Source: Daphnia carinata (Eukaryota; Arthropoda; Branchiopoda; Diplostraca; Daphniidae). From it: a DNA stretch of 64,000 nucleotides. The stretch spans positions 7,995,367-8,059,366 of the forward strand of contig NC_081339.1 of assembly GCF_022539665.2 (NCBI RefSeq), in the 5' to 3' direction. The notes beneath the pieces are model-generated. The model worked only from the letters and a program-made list of their open reading frames with translations. It searched no databases and was not told the origin of the DNA. This document shows positions 47,423-59,179 of the stretch, in pieces (position 1 is the first letter of the stretch; each line of letters begins with the position of its first letter). Made by a program: the position numbers and the translations under genes.

Positions 47423-48476
47423 AATAAATTCTCTTGCAGTCGGAGTCCGTCGACAGTGCCTGGAGACGATGAACAGACATCGAATTGCATTTAGCTGCAA
47501 ACTGGAAGTTTAGTCTTTATAATAGATGTCCAGAACACTGCCTTCGGTAGCCGTTTCGCAGAGTATTTCTTCCATACAATTGTCAAATGGAAGACGGGTT
47601 CTTAGAAGGATTGCGAGTAATCCAAAAGTTAAACAAAAAAGATGAAGAATTGGAAAAAAAAGAAATCCTTCTTACAATTAATTTGTGTAAAAGTATGAAA
47701 CAAGAAATTCTCTTGCAGTCGGAGACCGTCGACAGTGCCTGGAGACGATAGGTAGACATTGAAGTGCATTTGGCTGCAAATTGTAAGTCTAGTCTTTATA
47801 GATGTCCAGAACACCGCCTTCGGAAGCCGTTTCGCAGAGAATTTCCTTCATACATTTGTCACATGGAAGAATTGTTCTTAGGATGATAGCGAGCTACTTA
47901 AAAATTAAAGAAAAAAGGTGGAGAACAGAAAAAAAAAAGAAATTCTCCGTACAATTAATTCGTGTAAATGTGTGAAACAAGAAATTCTCTTGCAGTTGCA
48001 GTCCGTCGACAGTGCCTGGAGACGATATGTAGACATTGAAGTGCATTTGACTGCAAATTGTAAGTCTAGTCTTTTTAGATGTCCAGAACACCGCCATCGG
48101 AAGCCGTTAAACGTAGAGAATATTTCCCATACATTTGTCACATGGAAGAAAGGTTTTTAGTATGATAGTGAGTTACTCAAAAATTAAAGAAAAAAGAAAG
48201 TGGAGAATAGAAAAAAAAAACTCTTCGTACAATTAAATCGTGTAAATGTGTGAAACAAGAAATTCTCTTGCAGTCGGAGTCCGTCGATAGTGCCTGGAGA
48301 TGATAGGTAGACATTGAAGTGCATTTGGCTGCAAATTGTACGTCTAGTCTTTATAATAGATGTCCAGAACACTGCCTTCGGAAGCCCTTACGCAGAGAAA
48401 TTTTTTCCACACATTTGACAAATGGAAGAGGGTTTTTAAGAGGATAGTGAGTCGCCAAAAAGAAAAGAAAAGCAAA
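47423..48476 (+). repeat. Four-unit 278-bp tandem repeat, unit B
   Basis: Counterpart of the array at 30486-31540 with the same number of units. The array was therefore formed before the block duplicated. It is one base shorter in a poly-A run. Confidence 0.8.
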
Positions 48477-48498
48477 AAATTGAAAGACGGTAGAAAAG

Positions 48499-51400
48499 TT
48501 ACTTGCCGATCGATGTCAGTTGTTCATAGGCAAGTTTACACTGGTCGATTTTACCGTAAATAGTAACCTTCCCGGTGGGCGAAGAGGGTCGGTTTATTTC
48601 GACAGACAGCTCCTTATTCATTTGTTTAATTTTTGCGTTGTTAACATCGTCCAAATTGAGCTCGGGGCATTCCAAACGAACTGGTAGTCCATCAATGAGG
48701 TCTTTGGCTGCTGCTTTACGGTTGTCAGGGTCACTTCCCGAGATTGTGAACGTGTAATCACGATGGCCCGATTCGCCCACTTTTGTCTGAATTCGCACAC
48801 CAAATTTCAAGTTAACACGATCAATGTTCTTGCCTCCTTTGCCGACAATGTGTGGATAGTTGCCCTGGGATACTTTAAGCAGCATCACTTTGTCAGGGAA
48901 TGTTTCCATCTTAATTTGCGCTGGCACGATCTTAAAATTCGGGGCTGGAACGGTGTCTTTCAATGAAGATTTTCTTTCCTGTGGCACTACACCAGGTGTC
49001 GGAGGATTGTCGATGTGTGATGAATTCGTCGTTTGGGCTTCGATTTTTACTGGCACGCGTGTTTTTGCCTTGCTGGGCTTGCTTTTTGGCGTATTATCTG
49101 AGCAAGCAAGAGGTGGTTGTTGTTCCACCCGATCAAGAAGCTCTACTTTCGTATCGTCTTTAACTTTGCAGTTCAAGTTCGATACAGGCTTCTTGGCTAT
49201 TCTTTTCTTTTCCCCAGCGAAAAACTCTTTTATTTCTGTAAACACAGCACCTTCTTGTTTTCCATCTTTAACGGAAGGAAGTTGTTTGTCATCTGATTTA
49301 TCAGAATCATCCTCCAGGAGTTGAAACGGATTCGAGGTGACTATTGGTTTCAGAGAACCACTACCTTGTGCTCTTGCTTGGGGAGGGGTCGCTTTAGGTG
49401 TTGGGTTGATAACCGTGTTCTTTACCTCTTTGGTGGGACGTGAGTCTTTTCGTATTGGCCCCTGTTTCTGTGGAGACTGATTTAGCTGTCCTTCGAGCTC
49501 TTGGTTAGCTTCGTCGTGTATCTCCTCAATTGTCTTTGGTCCATTTACTGCTCGCCGGGGTTTCCATCCAGTTTTGCGTAGATCTATAACGTCTTGAATC
49601 ATGAAACGGATACGGTTCGATACTTTACGCTCACGGGCTATGGCCTGTAAGTTTTGAATGTATGAGTCCATAATTTGGGCGTTCGTAAATTTGGGTGTAG
49701 CTCCAGTCTTTGGAAGTGTAGAACCCTCTAACTGCTTGCCGATGGTGGTCAGCAATTTGCAGAGACATTCAATCGAGTCTTCGTCTTCCTTCTGGCTTAG
49801 TAATTTACGAATACAGTGATGCATAACATTGGAAGAAATGACGTCGACTTTGAATAACTCGCCAATGAATCGAATGTTCCCTAGCGATGTTCGTCTATTC
49901 TTCTCAACCAGTTCATTTAATTCATCTTGCAGTTTTTGCTTCACTTCTTCTGTTTCGGCGGCTTCAAGCTCAGTTCGTTTCTTATCGGTTTCGACTAGAC
50001 TAGCGCTATCCTTTTCAAATTCCTTTTGGCAATGAGCCAAGAGCAGTTTGCGGAAGTTAACAGTTTGCTCGGGATTTGAAGACGATGCGACTTCTTTTGT
50101 CGACAGTGCTAAACACATCTTTGCGTATATGGAGGAGAAAATTGGTTCGTCGACGGCTTTTGCAAAAAGATTTTGATCACCTCTGCCAAAGAATCTTGGC
50201 TGTCGATCTTTGCCTCTTGGATCTTCGTTAATAACCGTTCGTAGTTTGACGGCGTGAGCTTGTTCAAAATTCCACGTACAGTTTTCAAAATCTGGTCGCT
50301 AGCTGTCAAGTTACTGTCTTCAGATTTTGCAGAGGACCTCTTTGGTTTCCAAACGTTGGCGTTATCTGGCTTTCTCGGTTCTTCCTGTGAACTCGTCAGT
50401 TTTATTTCGCGTCTTTGTGGGTAGTTATGTTCCCTTGGAGGTAATAGTGGACCAAAAGAGCGAGTCATAGTTTCAACTCCTTGGTTGTTCGGGGTTGATT
50501 CTGAGCTGGGTGAGTCACGAAGAATACCAAGAGCTGCCAGACATTCGATGTTGGTGATCCCAATGCTGTTCTTCAGTTCCATGAGCGCACGCCGATCATA
50601 CACCCTTCTCGATGTGTTTGGTTCTGGAAGAGATTTTGGCTCTGCTCCGATATCTTGTCGTTGGATACTTGGTGGTGCGCACACGGCTACTTCGGGCTCT
50701 TTGATTTTCTCTTCAATTTGACCAGCAGTAGACGCATTCACAAGCTTTCCAGTAAGTTCGTCGTTGGATTGTCGAAGTTTGCCAACTTCTTCTTGCAATC
50801 GTTTTATTAAGTCGGCTTGGGCAAGCGAGTCGGCTTCTTTCCTTGCAAAATCTTCTGCCAGTTTATCTTTTGAATCTTGCAGCTTGGTGATTGTTTTTCC
50901 CAAGTCTTTGGAAATAGTTTCCTGATCTGAGAGGAGATTTTTCATTTTGTCTAGCTCTAGGTCTTTTGAAGCCAAAAGCTTGATTTTCTCTTCCGCTAAT
51001 TGTTCATGGTGTTGCCTCAGCTGCTCTTTTGAAAGTTGCAGTTTCTTCAATTCTTCTTGCAAGTCTTTGACAACGTTGTCTTGATCTGAGAGGAGTCGCT
51101 TCATCTTCTCCAATTCCAAGCTTTTGGAAGCCAAAAGTGCGGTTGTCTCTTCCGTTAAAAGCACCTGACGTTTTTTCTGCTCTTCTAATTCCTCCTGATG
51201 TTCTCGTTTCTGACAATCAAGCGCACTGAGTAGCTTTTCGTTTTCTTTCGAAACAACGTCACGATCCGAGATGAATTTCCGCACCTCCTCAAACTTGCCG
51301 ATGGTAGACCAGTTAGATTCATTCTCCTCAAGTTTGTCAATTAATTCGGCGTTAGAACGTTTCACCTCATTCACCTCTTGCTGCAAGTTCTTGATCAAAT

Positions 51401-52172
51401 CGTCTTGATCTGAGAAGGATTTCCTCATCTGCTGCAGCTCTGAGTCTTTTGAAGCCAAAAGTTGACTGTGCTTTTCTGTCCCAGCAAATTCGCGTTCCAT
51501 AACAAAGTTACGCAACTTCTCTAATTGCAGTTCCTTCAAAGCCAATACCTGAGTTCTCTTTTGGTTCAATAGGGTGTTACGCTGCCTCAGTTTTTCAAAT
51601 TCCTTCTGATATTCTTCCGTTTTGTGTTTCAGGTCGCAACGAAGCTTTGCGATTTCTTCGTGAAGAACATCGTGGCCGGGCTGGAGCTTCTTAGTGATCG
51701 CCAACTCCTGGTCTTTTAAAGCCAAAAGTTGGGTGGTTTTGTCCTCTAGCAAGCGTCGCTGACGTTCCAAGATTTCAAATTGTTTCTGATATTCTTGACT
51801 ACAGCTCAGGTCAGTACGCAATTTCTGGTTTTCTTGCTGAAGGTTATCGCGAGCCATTCTAATTTCAAAAACTAGGTGCTGCAGCCGGGTTATTTCCTCC
51901 ACGTCGTCCTGGTTGGTGGAAAACTCTTTCTGGTTTGTTTTCTGGTTTGACGTGTGTGTCGATTGTTTTTCTGGTTGTGGACTTGCCGCATCGGCAGGAG
52001 CTGGGTTGACGGATCCGAAAATCCACGTAGGGAGAAAGTAAAGGATTAATTCTCTGAAAGCCATTTTGAAGGTAATGAAGAATTGTTTGGTGCTATAGAA
52101 ACTATAACTGATATGTTTCATTAGAACGTCGGATACTATTATGCCAGCGGTCAATGAAATGGCAGCCAACAT
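48499..52172 (-). pseudogene. eIF4G/KH gene, unit B copy with a one-base frameshift
   Basis: Near-identical to 31563-35237, but the A6 run at about 33229-33234 is A5 here (about 50163-50167). The frame shifts after EVIKIF, inside the MIF4G domain, and stops at about residue 687. The C-terminal half stays open from 48499 to 50118 in the original frame. If real, the product would keep the coiled coil and eIF4E-binding motif but lose most of MIF4G and all of KH. A homopolymer error is an equally simple explanation. One other coding change was noted (KDDM to KDDT). Confidence 0.7.
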
Positions 52173-54086
52173 CTCCGTTTTCCTTCACTAATTTTGATTA
52201 GAAAATGATTTTCCACATGGAAATGAAAAAGTGTGGTAAGTATTTGAAAGCATGTATTATTAAAAACATATTTCAAATGAATTCACACAAATATTTTAAA
52301 GGAAATTAATATTATCAAGAAATTTCCTGATACCCACCTATCCACAGTCTCAATGACATTATGGCGAGTTTTCCGCCACCGATAGCAACGTGACGTTTAA
52401 TATTTTTGCTAGATTTAGAACTAATATTTTACGAAGTTGAGATACTCGTAGTTTCTTCAAGAAAACAAGGCAACGAATCAAAACGCCAAAAACCAATTTA
52501 CCCAACATGCGAAGCGTCCGCCGACCGTAAGACGATGACGAAGATTAAACAATTCAATATATGTACTCGATTTTCTTTTAATCCCGTCAAAACCGTGAAT
52601 TAAACTTGGCGTTGCACCTCTATAAAGAATCATAAAAAACTACCTAGCAAACTCATTTTCGATCCGTGGGTAAGCAAATTTTTGTGAATCGGGTCCTAGC
52701 CCCAACAAAAAGAGAACGGGAATAAAATGCATGGCAACAATGCCAACAGTCGAGCTTTTTTTTCGTCGTGAGGTGGCGCCATTTTGTCATTTACCGCCAA
52801 GGTTTTGTGCGTCTAGGATTGTGTTACTCAATCTAAATTTGAGAATTATTTAACTTCCACAGCAGATTCATTCTTTTAGCGGTATTTCTCCCCGTAGCCT
52901 GCAAAATTAAACTAATTCATGTAATTTGTAAATGGATTTGGGGCCAGGTGATCAGCAGCAGATATTATGTTAACTATTAAGCATTATATCTTAACCATTC
53001 ATAACTTAAAAGTTTTTTGTTTCATTTTAGCTAATCCCCTTTGCCACGATGCTATTAGGAAAGACTATAATGGTACGTTTTGATATAAACACTCAGCTTT
53101 TATGCTGCATAAGTAGTGAGAATATTGCTGATGTTACTTTCATTTTGATGTATTTAGGAAGTATTTTAACATCCAGTACATTAAGGAGGAACAGAGATAT
53201 CTTTTCTGTTATTCTGTGGTAATGCCAGCTACTTTATCACCCTGTTCCATCAACTAAGCAAACGAGGTGCAGATGAAAAAGTTTTCTTTTTGCTAAACAA
53301 AAAAAAGTGCTGCATTGGGTAAGTCATAATCATGATTCTAGTTACTTGTTATGATCTCCAAAAGAAAAGTTCCTGTGTTTGATGCTTCAAAAACACTATA
53401 TGGACATAGGTGTTTTGTGTGAAAGACAACTCTGGTGAAGCAATCAGCTTTTTCTGTGGTACTAAACATAGTTATATTTCAGTAAAGATTTTTTTGTCTA
53501 TAGACTTCAGTTGTTCAGTAGTTCATGTTTTCTTTTAAAAACGATTAGAACATCTCAGGTGTGTCATATGATTTACAAGGATTTCAGCTTTGTCTAAGTT
53601 GTATGGAGACTATTATGACGAAAAACAATTGTAAAAATGATTTTGTTTATTATTATTGTCTTTTTAATCGCAACAACCATTTCTTCTTTTCTTTTTGTAT
53701 GTTGCTTAGCATGAAGTATGGACACCCCGCGCCGCCATCGAACTGGAACTGCGACTGGAACGTTATACAAAAGAAACGAGACGTGGCCGTCGTCGAAAAA
53801 GAACTTTGCAGCCAAAAGTTGTGGTACTGGCCATCGTTTCTCCAAACAGTTGAACAATACAGCCGCCAACAAGTAAGTTTGACTTTTCTTATAAAATTTT
53901 TAATTTCACATTTGCAATATGCAACCAGGGGCAATGTGCGACGTCCAGAAGGCGTCCTCAACCGTGGAACGGTGACGAAGAGGCTCTGAAGAAGTGCGTC
54001 GCTATAGTGTGTTCGCCCGGACACGGATGATGGCCAGTGAGGCCCTGTTGAAAAGTCGGTCGATAAAATTTGTGCTCCCTTCAAGC
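52173..54086. other. Upstream flank of the unit B eIF4G/KH copy to the end of the duplication
   Basis: Counterpart of 35238-37148, including the exon-like blocks of 36091-37051 (here 53029-53989). Small differences include an extra ATT near 52965. No additional gene is seen. Confidence 0.6.
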
Positions 54087-54090
54087 AAAC

Positions 54091-55560
54091 ACATTCCAAA
54101 AGCTGTGACATGCGATGAAAAGGAACTGTTTAAGGGCATTGTCTATGTGGGAACGCTTTAACAATTTTGATAAAGTTGTCCTCCATGTAAGCCATTTCTC
54201 GTAATTGTATTTTTTTTAAAATATCTATTGTGTTTGCTTTAGGCTACAGGAAAAGATGTACTTCAATACATAAGATCATTCGAAGAAGCCGGCCTGCACC
54301 AACTACTACTTCAAAACATTAAGAATTCTGGCTACATAAAACCAACACCTGTTCAGAAAGCTTCAGTTGTAGTTATTCTTGCCAGAAGAGGTTTAATTGC
54401 TTGTGCGGTCACGGGCTCCGGAAAACGGTAATCCAACTAATTAACGTTGTGTAATTTTGAAACCTTGATGCTCTCGTACTGACTTGATTCGAATGGGTCG
54501 GTATGAACTGGGTAAGTTGAAGTAAAAGTAATTTTGAGTGGGCACGCCGGTGATTGCAACTACTAAAAGGTCCAATTGCATCTAAGATACTCAACAAACC
54601 CTTCGTGATATTCGTTGATTAAGTCATCTAAAATTTTACATTTTTTTATGCAGGCGGCGTACTTGGTACCGGTTATGAACATATTGTTAGAACAAGGTGT
54701 TGTTGGTGCGTCTCATGCCATGGGGCAAAAGCCAGAAGTTGTAATTGTCGCACCCACTCGTGAATTGGCCATTCAAATTCACCGCGAGGCGTGTAAATTC
54801 TCCTACAGTTCGGTTTTAAAGTCTGATTATATATGGAGGAACTCTCACGAGCCATCAGCGGTCAAATCTTCAAGCTGGGTGCAATATCTTTGTCGCGACC
54901 GCGGGGCGATTCAATGATTTTCTCGACCATGAAGTATTTGACTTCTCGGGAGTCAGGTTTTAAATTTTGGACGAAGCTGATTTTGAATGCTTGATATGGG
55001 TTTCGGTCCCAATGTTGAAAAAATTGTCAATCATCCAACGATGCATCCGAAAGTATGTCCTCGATGGCTTTTGAGTATGAGATTTGACTGATGTAATACT
55101 ATTTGTTTCTCTGTAGGGAATCCGTCGTGTTTGTATGTTTTCGGCTACATTCCCAGATGAAGTGCAAGAGCTGGCTGCGACGTACATGGAAGACTACATA
55201 TTCGTCACAACAGGCATTGTCGGTGGCACTAATCCGGGTGTTGAACAGCTGTTTTTTTTTTTTCAGTGCTCGAAAAGAGATAAGAGAGCTAAGCTGAACG
55301 AAGTTTTACAAGATCTCGGTGGTGCCAAGACTATCCTTTTTGTCAACAGCAAAAAGACAGCGGATTTCGTCGCTGCATTCTCGTGCAATAACAACTTACA
55401 AGTAAGAATCAAAACTGTTGGAATTGGGCAAAGTGTCTTAACTTTAAATGTCTAGTCTACCAGCATCCATGGTGAGCGTAAACGAAAATCGTAAATGTCT
55501 CTTCCGAAGCTTCTGGCAGAAGAATATGCTCGCAATCAACTCACGAATCATGTAAGGTAT
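54091..55560 (+). pseudogene. Vasa-like DEAD-box helicase pseudogene, left palindrome arm
   Basis: Recognisable pieces, in order: EKELFKGIV, RSFEEAGLHQLLLQNIKNSG, the Q motif KPTPVQK, motif I TGSGK, motif Ia APTRELAIQIHREACKFSY, ILDEAD of motif II, MFSATFPDEVQELAATYMED of motif III, ILFVNSKKTADFVA of motif IV, and STSIHGERKR. The wording is that of Vasa/DDX4 (IVGGTNPGVEQ). It is broken by several frameshifts (after VYVG near 54153, a missing base at TGSGK near 54426, and more between 54800 and 54990) and it stops short before motif VI. The N-terminal part is cut off at the palindrome edge. Confidence 0.85.
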
Positions 55561-55569
55561 GAACTATAT

Positions 55570-56239
55570 ATATGAATTAAGAGTTTTTATGCCTAATGGT
55601 GTTTTACTGTCTTATTATAGATGAACAATAAATTTTGATCTGAAAAGGTTTCTTGTTTGGGGCAAGGTCCTGAATAAATTATTATGTTTGGATACACTAC
55701 ATGGAATTTCCATACTTCATTCAGATTCTCATTCAAAAACGGTATTAAATTTTTCATAAATTGAAGTGCATATCTGGGCTCCCTTCCTTTCCGTAGCCCC
55801 GTTTCCCCTTGACTCGTAATAAGCCCGTAGGGGGTCATGCCTCTACTGTACGGTATATATAAAAATAACATATACCGAGGTTTGGAGGGCTCTGGCCGGA
55901 AAGGGGACGTGGGGGTCCGCTTAGTCCGATGATGTGTTCACGGAGGGCGACGTGGCTACCCACAAATCCGAACTAAAGGTTAATCGCTCCAGTAAAAATG
56001 TTCCAAATCTTCGGCTCTTCTTCCGGCTTCTCTTAGCCAATCACCGGGTAATCTCCCCGGTGGGTCAACAAGGCAGTGTCTCCCCCTGCCTGGGTTGACG
56101 GCAACTTTTGAAAGGGCTATTGTGCCTTTTTAAAGTTGCAAAAATAATTCTAATGTGCAGAGAATTGTCAATAAAATTTTTTTTTATAAAATGTTTTTTT
56201 CCAAAATTTGTTTCTTTCATTGTCTGTGTTCGCTGTGTT
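55570..56239. other. Unidentified sequence following the truncated vasa relic, left arm
   Basis: Unlike the AT-rich surroundings, 55780-56100 is GC-rich with several short self-complementary stretches (CACCGGGTAATCTCCCCGGTG and GTCAACAAGGCAG...CTGCCTGGGTTGAC). This resembles structured RNA or a mobile-element end, but no transposase, reverse transcriptase or terminal repeat was identified. Its mirror copy is at 57033-57700. Confidence 0.35.
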
Positions 56240-56265
56240 TACACATTACATTTTTCAACGTTTTT

Positions 56266-56312
56266 GTTTGGCACATCGCGCCGATGCTCTACCAATGAGC
56301 CATGAATTATTA
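56266..56312 (-). repeat. Truncated tRNA-like sequence
   Basis: The minus strand reads ATGGCTCATTGGTAGAGCAT, a good Pol III A box and D-arm, then GGCGCGATGTGCC as an anticodon-arm-like hairpin. The T-arm is missing. It is nearly the same as the sequence at 56398-56460. Confidence 0.45.
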
Positions 56313-56397
56313 GATGTCATGTTGGCTTTTTTCTAATCACTTGCGGACTTGCATTTACACTTAGATTTATCGTTTATCTGTAAGCAATCAATTATTA

Positions 56398-56460
56398 TCC
56401 AGGGATCGAACCCTGGATGTTTGGCACACCACGCCAATGCTCTACTAATGAGCCATGAAT
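56398..56460 (-). repeat. tRNA-like sequence with A and B boxes
   Basis: The minus strand has D-arm GGCTCATTAGTAGAGC, anticodon-type stem TTGGC/GCCAA around a seven-base loop GTGGTGT, and T-arm CAGGGTTCGATCCCTGG. The ends do not form an acceptor stem, so this is better read as tRNA-derived (a pseudogene or SINE head) than a working tRNA. Confidence 0.5.
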
Positions 56461-56587
56461 TATATGTTGTCAAGTTGGCTTTTTTCTAGTCACTTGCGGA
56501 CTTGCATTTACAATAGAATAAAACTGAAATGCAGTATTCCAAAATTCTTTTTTACATTTATCCTGCTTCATTTTTAAACATCTACTA

Positions 56588-56650
56588 AGGTTTGAACCCA
56601 GGGTAAATGATATCACAGCTAAAGACTCTACCACAAAGCTATAGTCCCAA
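56588..56650 (-). repeat. Degenerate tRNA-like sequence
   Basis: The minus strand shows TAGCTTTGTGGTAGAGT (A-box-like) and GGGTTCAAACC (B box) about 26 bases apart, without clear anticodon or acceptor stems. Confidence 0.35.
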
Positions 56651-56747
56651 TGAAAGCAATAGACAGATAAACATATAGTTGTGAAGGACTGCATAAACAT
56701 TCTAGACGATAACATATGATATGCGATAATAAACAATTTACATATAT

Positions 56748-56813
56748 CTCGTGGCTCAATGTTAGAGCATCGATGTTGCACGCTGAATGTCTGGGGATCG
56801 GTTCCCATACGAG
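56748..56813 (+). repeat. tRNA-like sequence with partial acceptor stem
   Basis: Starts CTCGT and ends ACGAG, which pair. GGCTCAATGTTAGAGC forms a D-arm and TGGGGATCGGTTCCCA a T-arm. The central loop GTTGCAC would present TGC (Ala), but its stem is poorly paired and the total of 66 bases is short. Probably a tRNA-derived repeat. Confidence 0.4.
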
Positions 56814-57032
56814 TAAAATAAAATACATATACAAGATTACTTCAGAAAATATCCAGGTATTACACGTTATTCGTTGAATCTAAGTTGAAGAATTCAAACA
56901 GTGTAATAAATAATAATTGAACACTTACAGTTAAACGATAAACCTAAATAAGAATAATGCATACCTCACGGTGGCAAAAACAATAAACATGAATTGAGCA
57001 AGCTAAAAAAAAATTTATAATTGTAATCAATG

Positions 57033-59179
57033 AACACAGCGAACACAGACAATGAAAGAAACAAATTTTGGAAAAAACATTTTATAAAAAAAATTTTATT
57101 GACAATTCTCTGCACATTAGAATTATTTTTGCAACTTTAAAAAGGCACAATAGCCCTTTCAAAAGTTGCCGTCAACCCAGGCAGGGGGAGACACTGCCTT
57201 GTTGACCCACCGGGGAGATTACCCGGTGATTGGCTAAGAGAAGCCGGAAGAAGAGCCGAAGATTTGGAACATTTTTACTGGAGCGATTAACCTTTAGTTC
57301 GGATTTGTGGGTAGCCACGTCGCCCTCCGTGAACACATCATCGGACTAAGCGGACCCCCACGTCCCCTTTCCGGCCAGAGCCCTCCAAACCTCGGTATAT
57401 GTTATTTTTATATATACCGTACAGTAGAGGCATGACCCCCTACGGGCTTATTACGAGTCAAGGGGAAACGGGGCTACGGAAAGGAAGGGAGCCCAGATAT
57501 GCACTTCAATTTATGAAAAATTTAATACCGTTTTTGAATGAGAATCTGAATGAAGTATGGAAATTCCATGTAGTGTATCCAAACATAATAATTTATTCAG
57601 GACCTTGCCCCAAACAAGAAACCTTTTCAGATCAAAATTTATTGTTCATCTATAATAAGACAGTAAAACACCATTAGGCATAAAAACTCTTAATTCATAT
57701 ATATAGTTCATACCTTACATGATTCGTGAGTTGATTGCGAGCATATTCTTCTGCCAGAAGCTTCGGAAGAGACATTTACGATTTTCGTTTACGCTCACCA
57801 TGGATGCTGGTAGACTAGACATTTAAAGTTAAGACACTTTGCCCAATTCCAACAGTTTTGATTCTTACTTGTAAGTTGTTATTGCACGAGAATGCAGCGA
57901 CGAAATCCGCTGTCTTTTTGCTGTTGACAAAAAGGATAGTCTTGGCACCACCGAGATCTTGTAAAACTTCGTTCAGCTTAGCTCTCTTATCTCTTTTCGA
58001 GCACTGAAAAAAAAAAAACAGCTGTTCAACACCCGGATTGGTGCCACCGACAATGCCTGTTGTGACGAATATGTAGTCTTCCATGTACGTCGCAGCCAGC
58101 TCTTGCACTTCATCTGGGAATGTAGCCGAAAACATACAAACACGACGGATTCCCTACAGAGAAACAAATAGTATTACATCAGTCAAATCTCATACTCAAA
58201 AGCCATCGAGGACATACTTTCGGATGCATCGTTGGATGATTGACAATTTTTTCAACATTGGGACCGAAACCCATATCAAGCATTCAAAATCAGCTTCGTC
58301 CAAAATTTAAAACCTGACTCCCGAGAAGTCAAATACTTCATGGTCGAGAAAATCATTGAATCGCCCCGCGGTCGCGACAAAGATATTGCACCCAGCTTGA
58401 AGATTTGACCGCTGATGGCTCGTGAGAGTTCCTCCATATATAATCAGACTTTAAAACCGAACTGTAGGAGAATTTACACGCCTCGCGGTGAATTTGAATG
58501 GCCAATTCACGAGTGGGTGCGACAATTACAACTTCTGGCTTTTGCCCCATGGCATGAGACGCACCAACAACACCTTGTTCTAACAATATGTTCATAACCG
58601 GTACCAAGTACGCCGCCTGCATAAAAAAATGTAAAATTTTAGATGACTTAATCAACGAATATCACGAAGGGTTTGTTGAGTATCTTAGATGCAATTGGAC
58701 CTTTTAGTAGTTGCAATCACCGGCGTGCCCACTCAAAATTACTTTTACTTCAACTTACCCAGTTCATACCGACCCATTCGAATCAAGTCAGTACGAGAGC
58801 ATCAAGGTTTCAAAATTACACAACGTTAATTAGTTGGATTACCGTTTTCCGGAGCCCGTGACCGCACAAGCAATTAAACCTCTTTTGGCAAGAATAACTA
58901 CAACTGAAGCTTTCTGAACAGGTGTTGGTTTTATGTAGCCAGAATTCTTAATGTTTTGAAGTAGTAGTTGGTGCAGGCCGGCTTCTTCGAATGATCTTAT
59001 GTATTGAAGTACATCTTTTCCTGTAGCCTAAAGCAAACACAATAGATATTAAAAAAAAAATACAATTACGAGAAATGGCTTACATGGAGGACAACTTTAT
59101 CAAAATTGTTAAAGCGTTCCCACATAGACAATGCCCTTAAACAGTTCCTTTTCATCGCATGTCACAGCTTCTGGAATGT
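57033..59179. repeat. Right arm of the large palindrome
   Basis: Reverse-complement partner of 54091-56239. The vasa-like homology continues past the outer end of this arm to about 59660, so this side holds the longer, probably original sequence and the left arm is the derived copy. Confidence 0.93.

Larger units (their letters stand above)
54091..56239. repeat. Left arm of a large palindrome
   Basis: Matches the reverse complement of 57033-59179. Most positions pair with a coordinate sum of 113,270; the inner end sums to 113,272. Only isolated substitutions are visible, for example GGCACTAATCC here against GGCACCAATCC in the other arm. Confidence 0.93.
56240..57032. other. Palindrome spacer rich in tRNA-like sequences
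   Basis: AT-rich spacer between the arms. It holds two ~105-bp direct repeats (about 56266-56365 and 56420-56515, each ending CACTTGCGGACTTGCATTTACA) and the tRNA-like sequences listed separately. No coding sequence is seen. Confidence 0.6.

Noticed and set aside
56748-56813. Functional tRNA-Ala(TGC)
   Set aside because: It is too short, the anticodon stem is poorly paired and the acceptor stem is incomplete.
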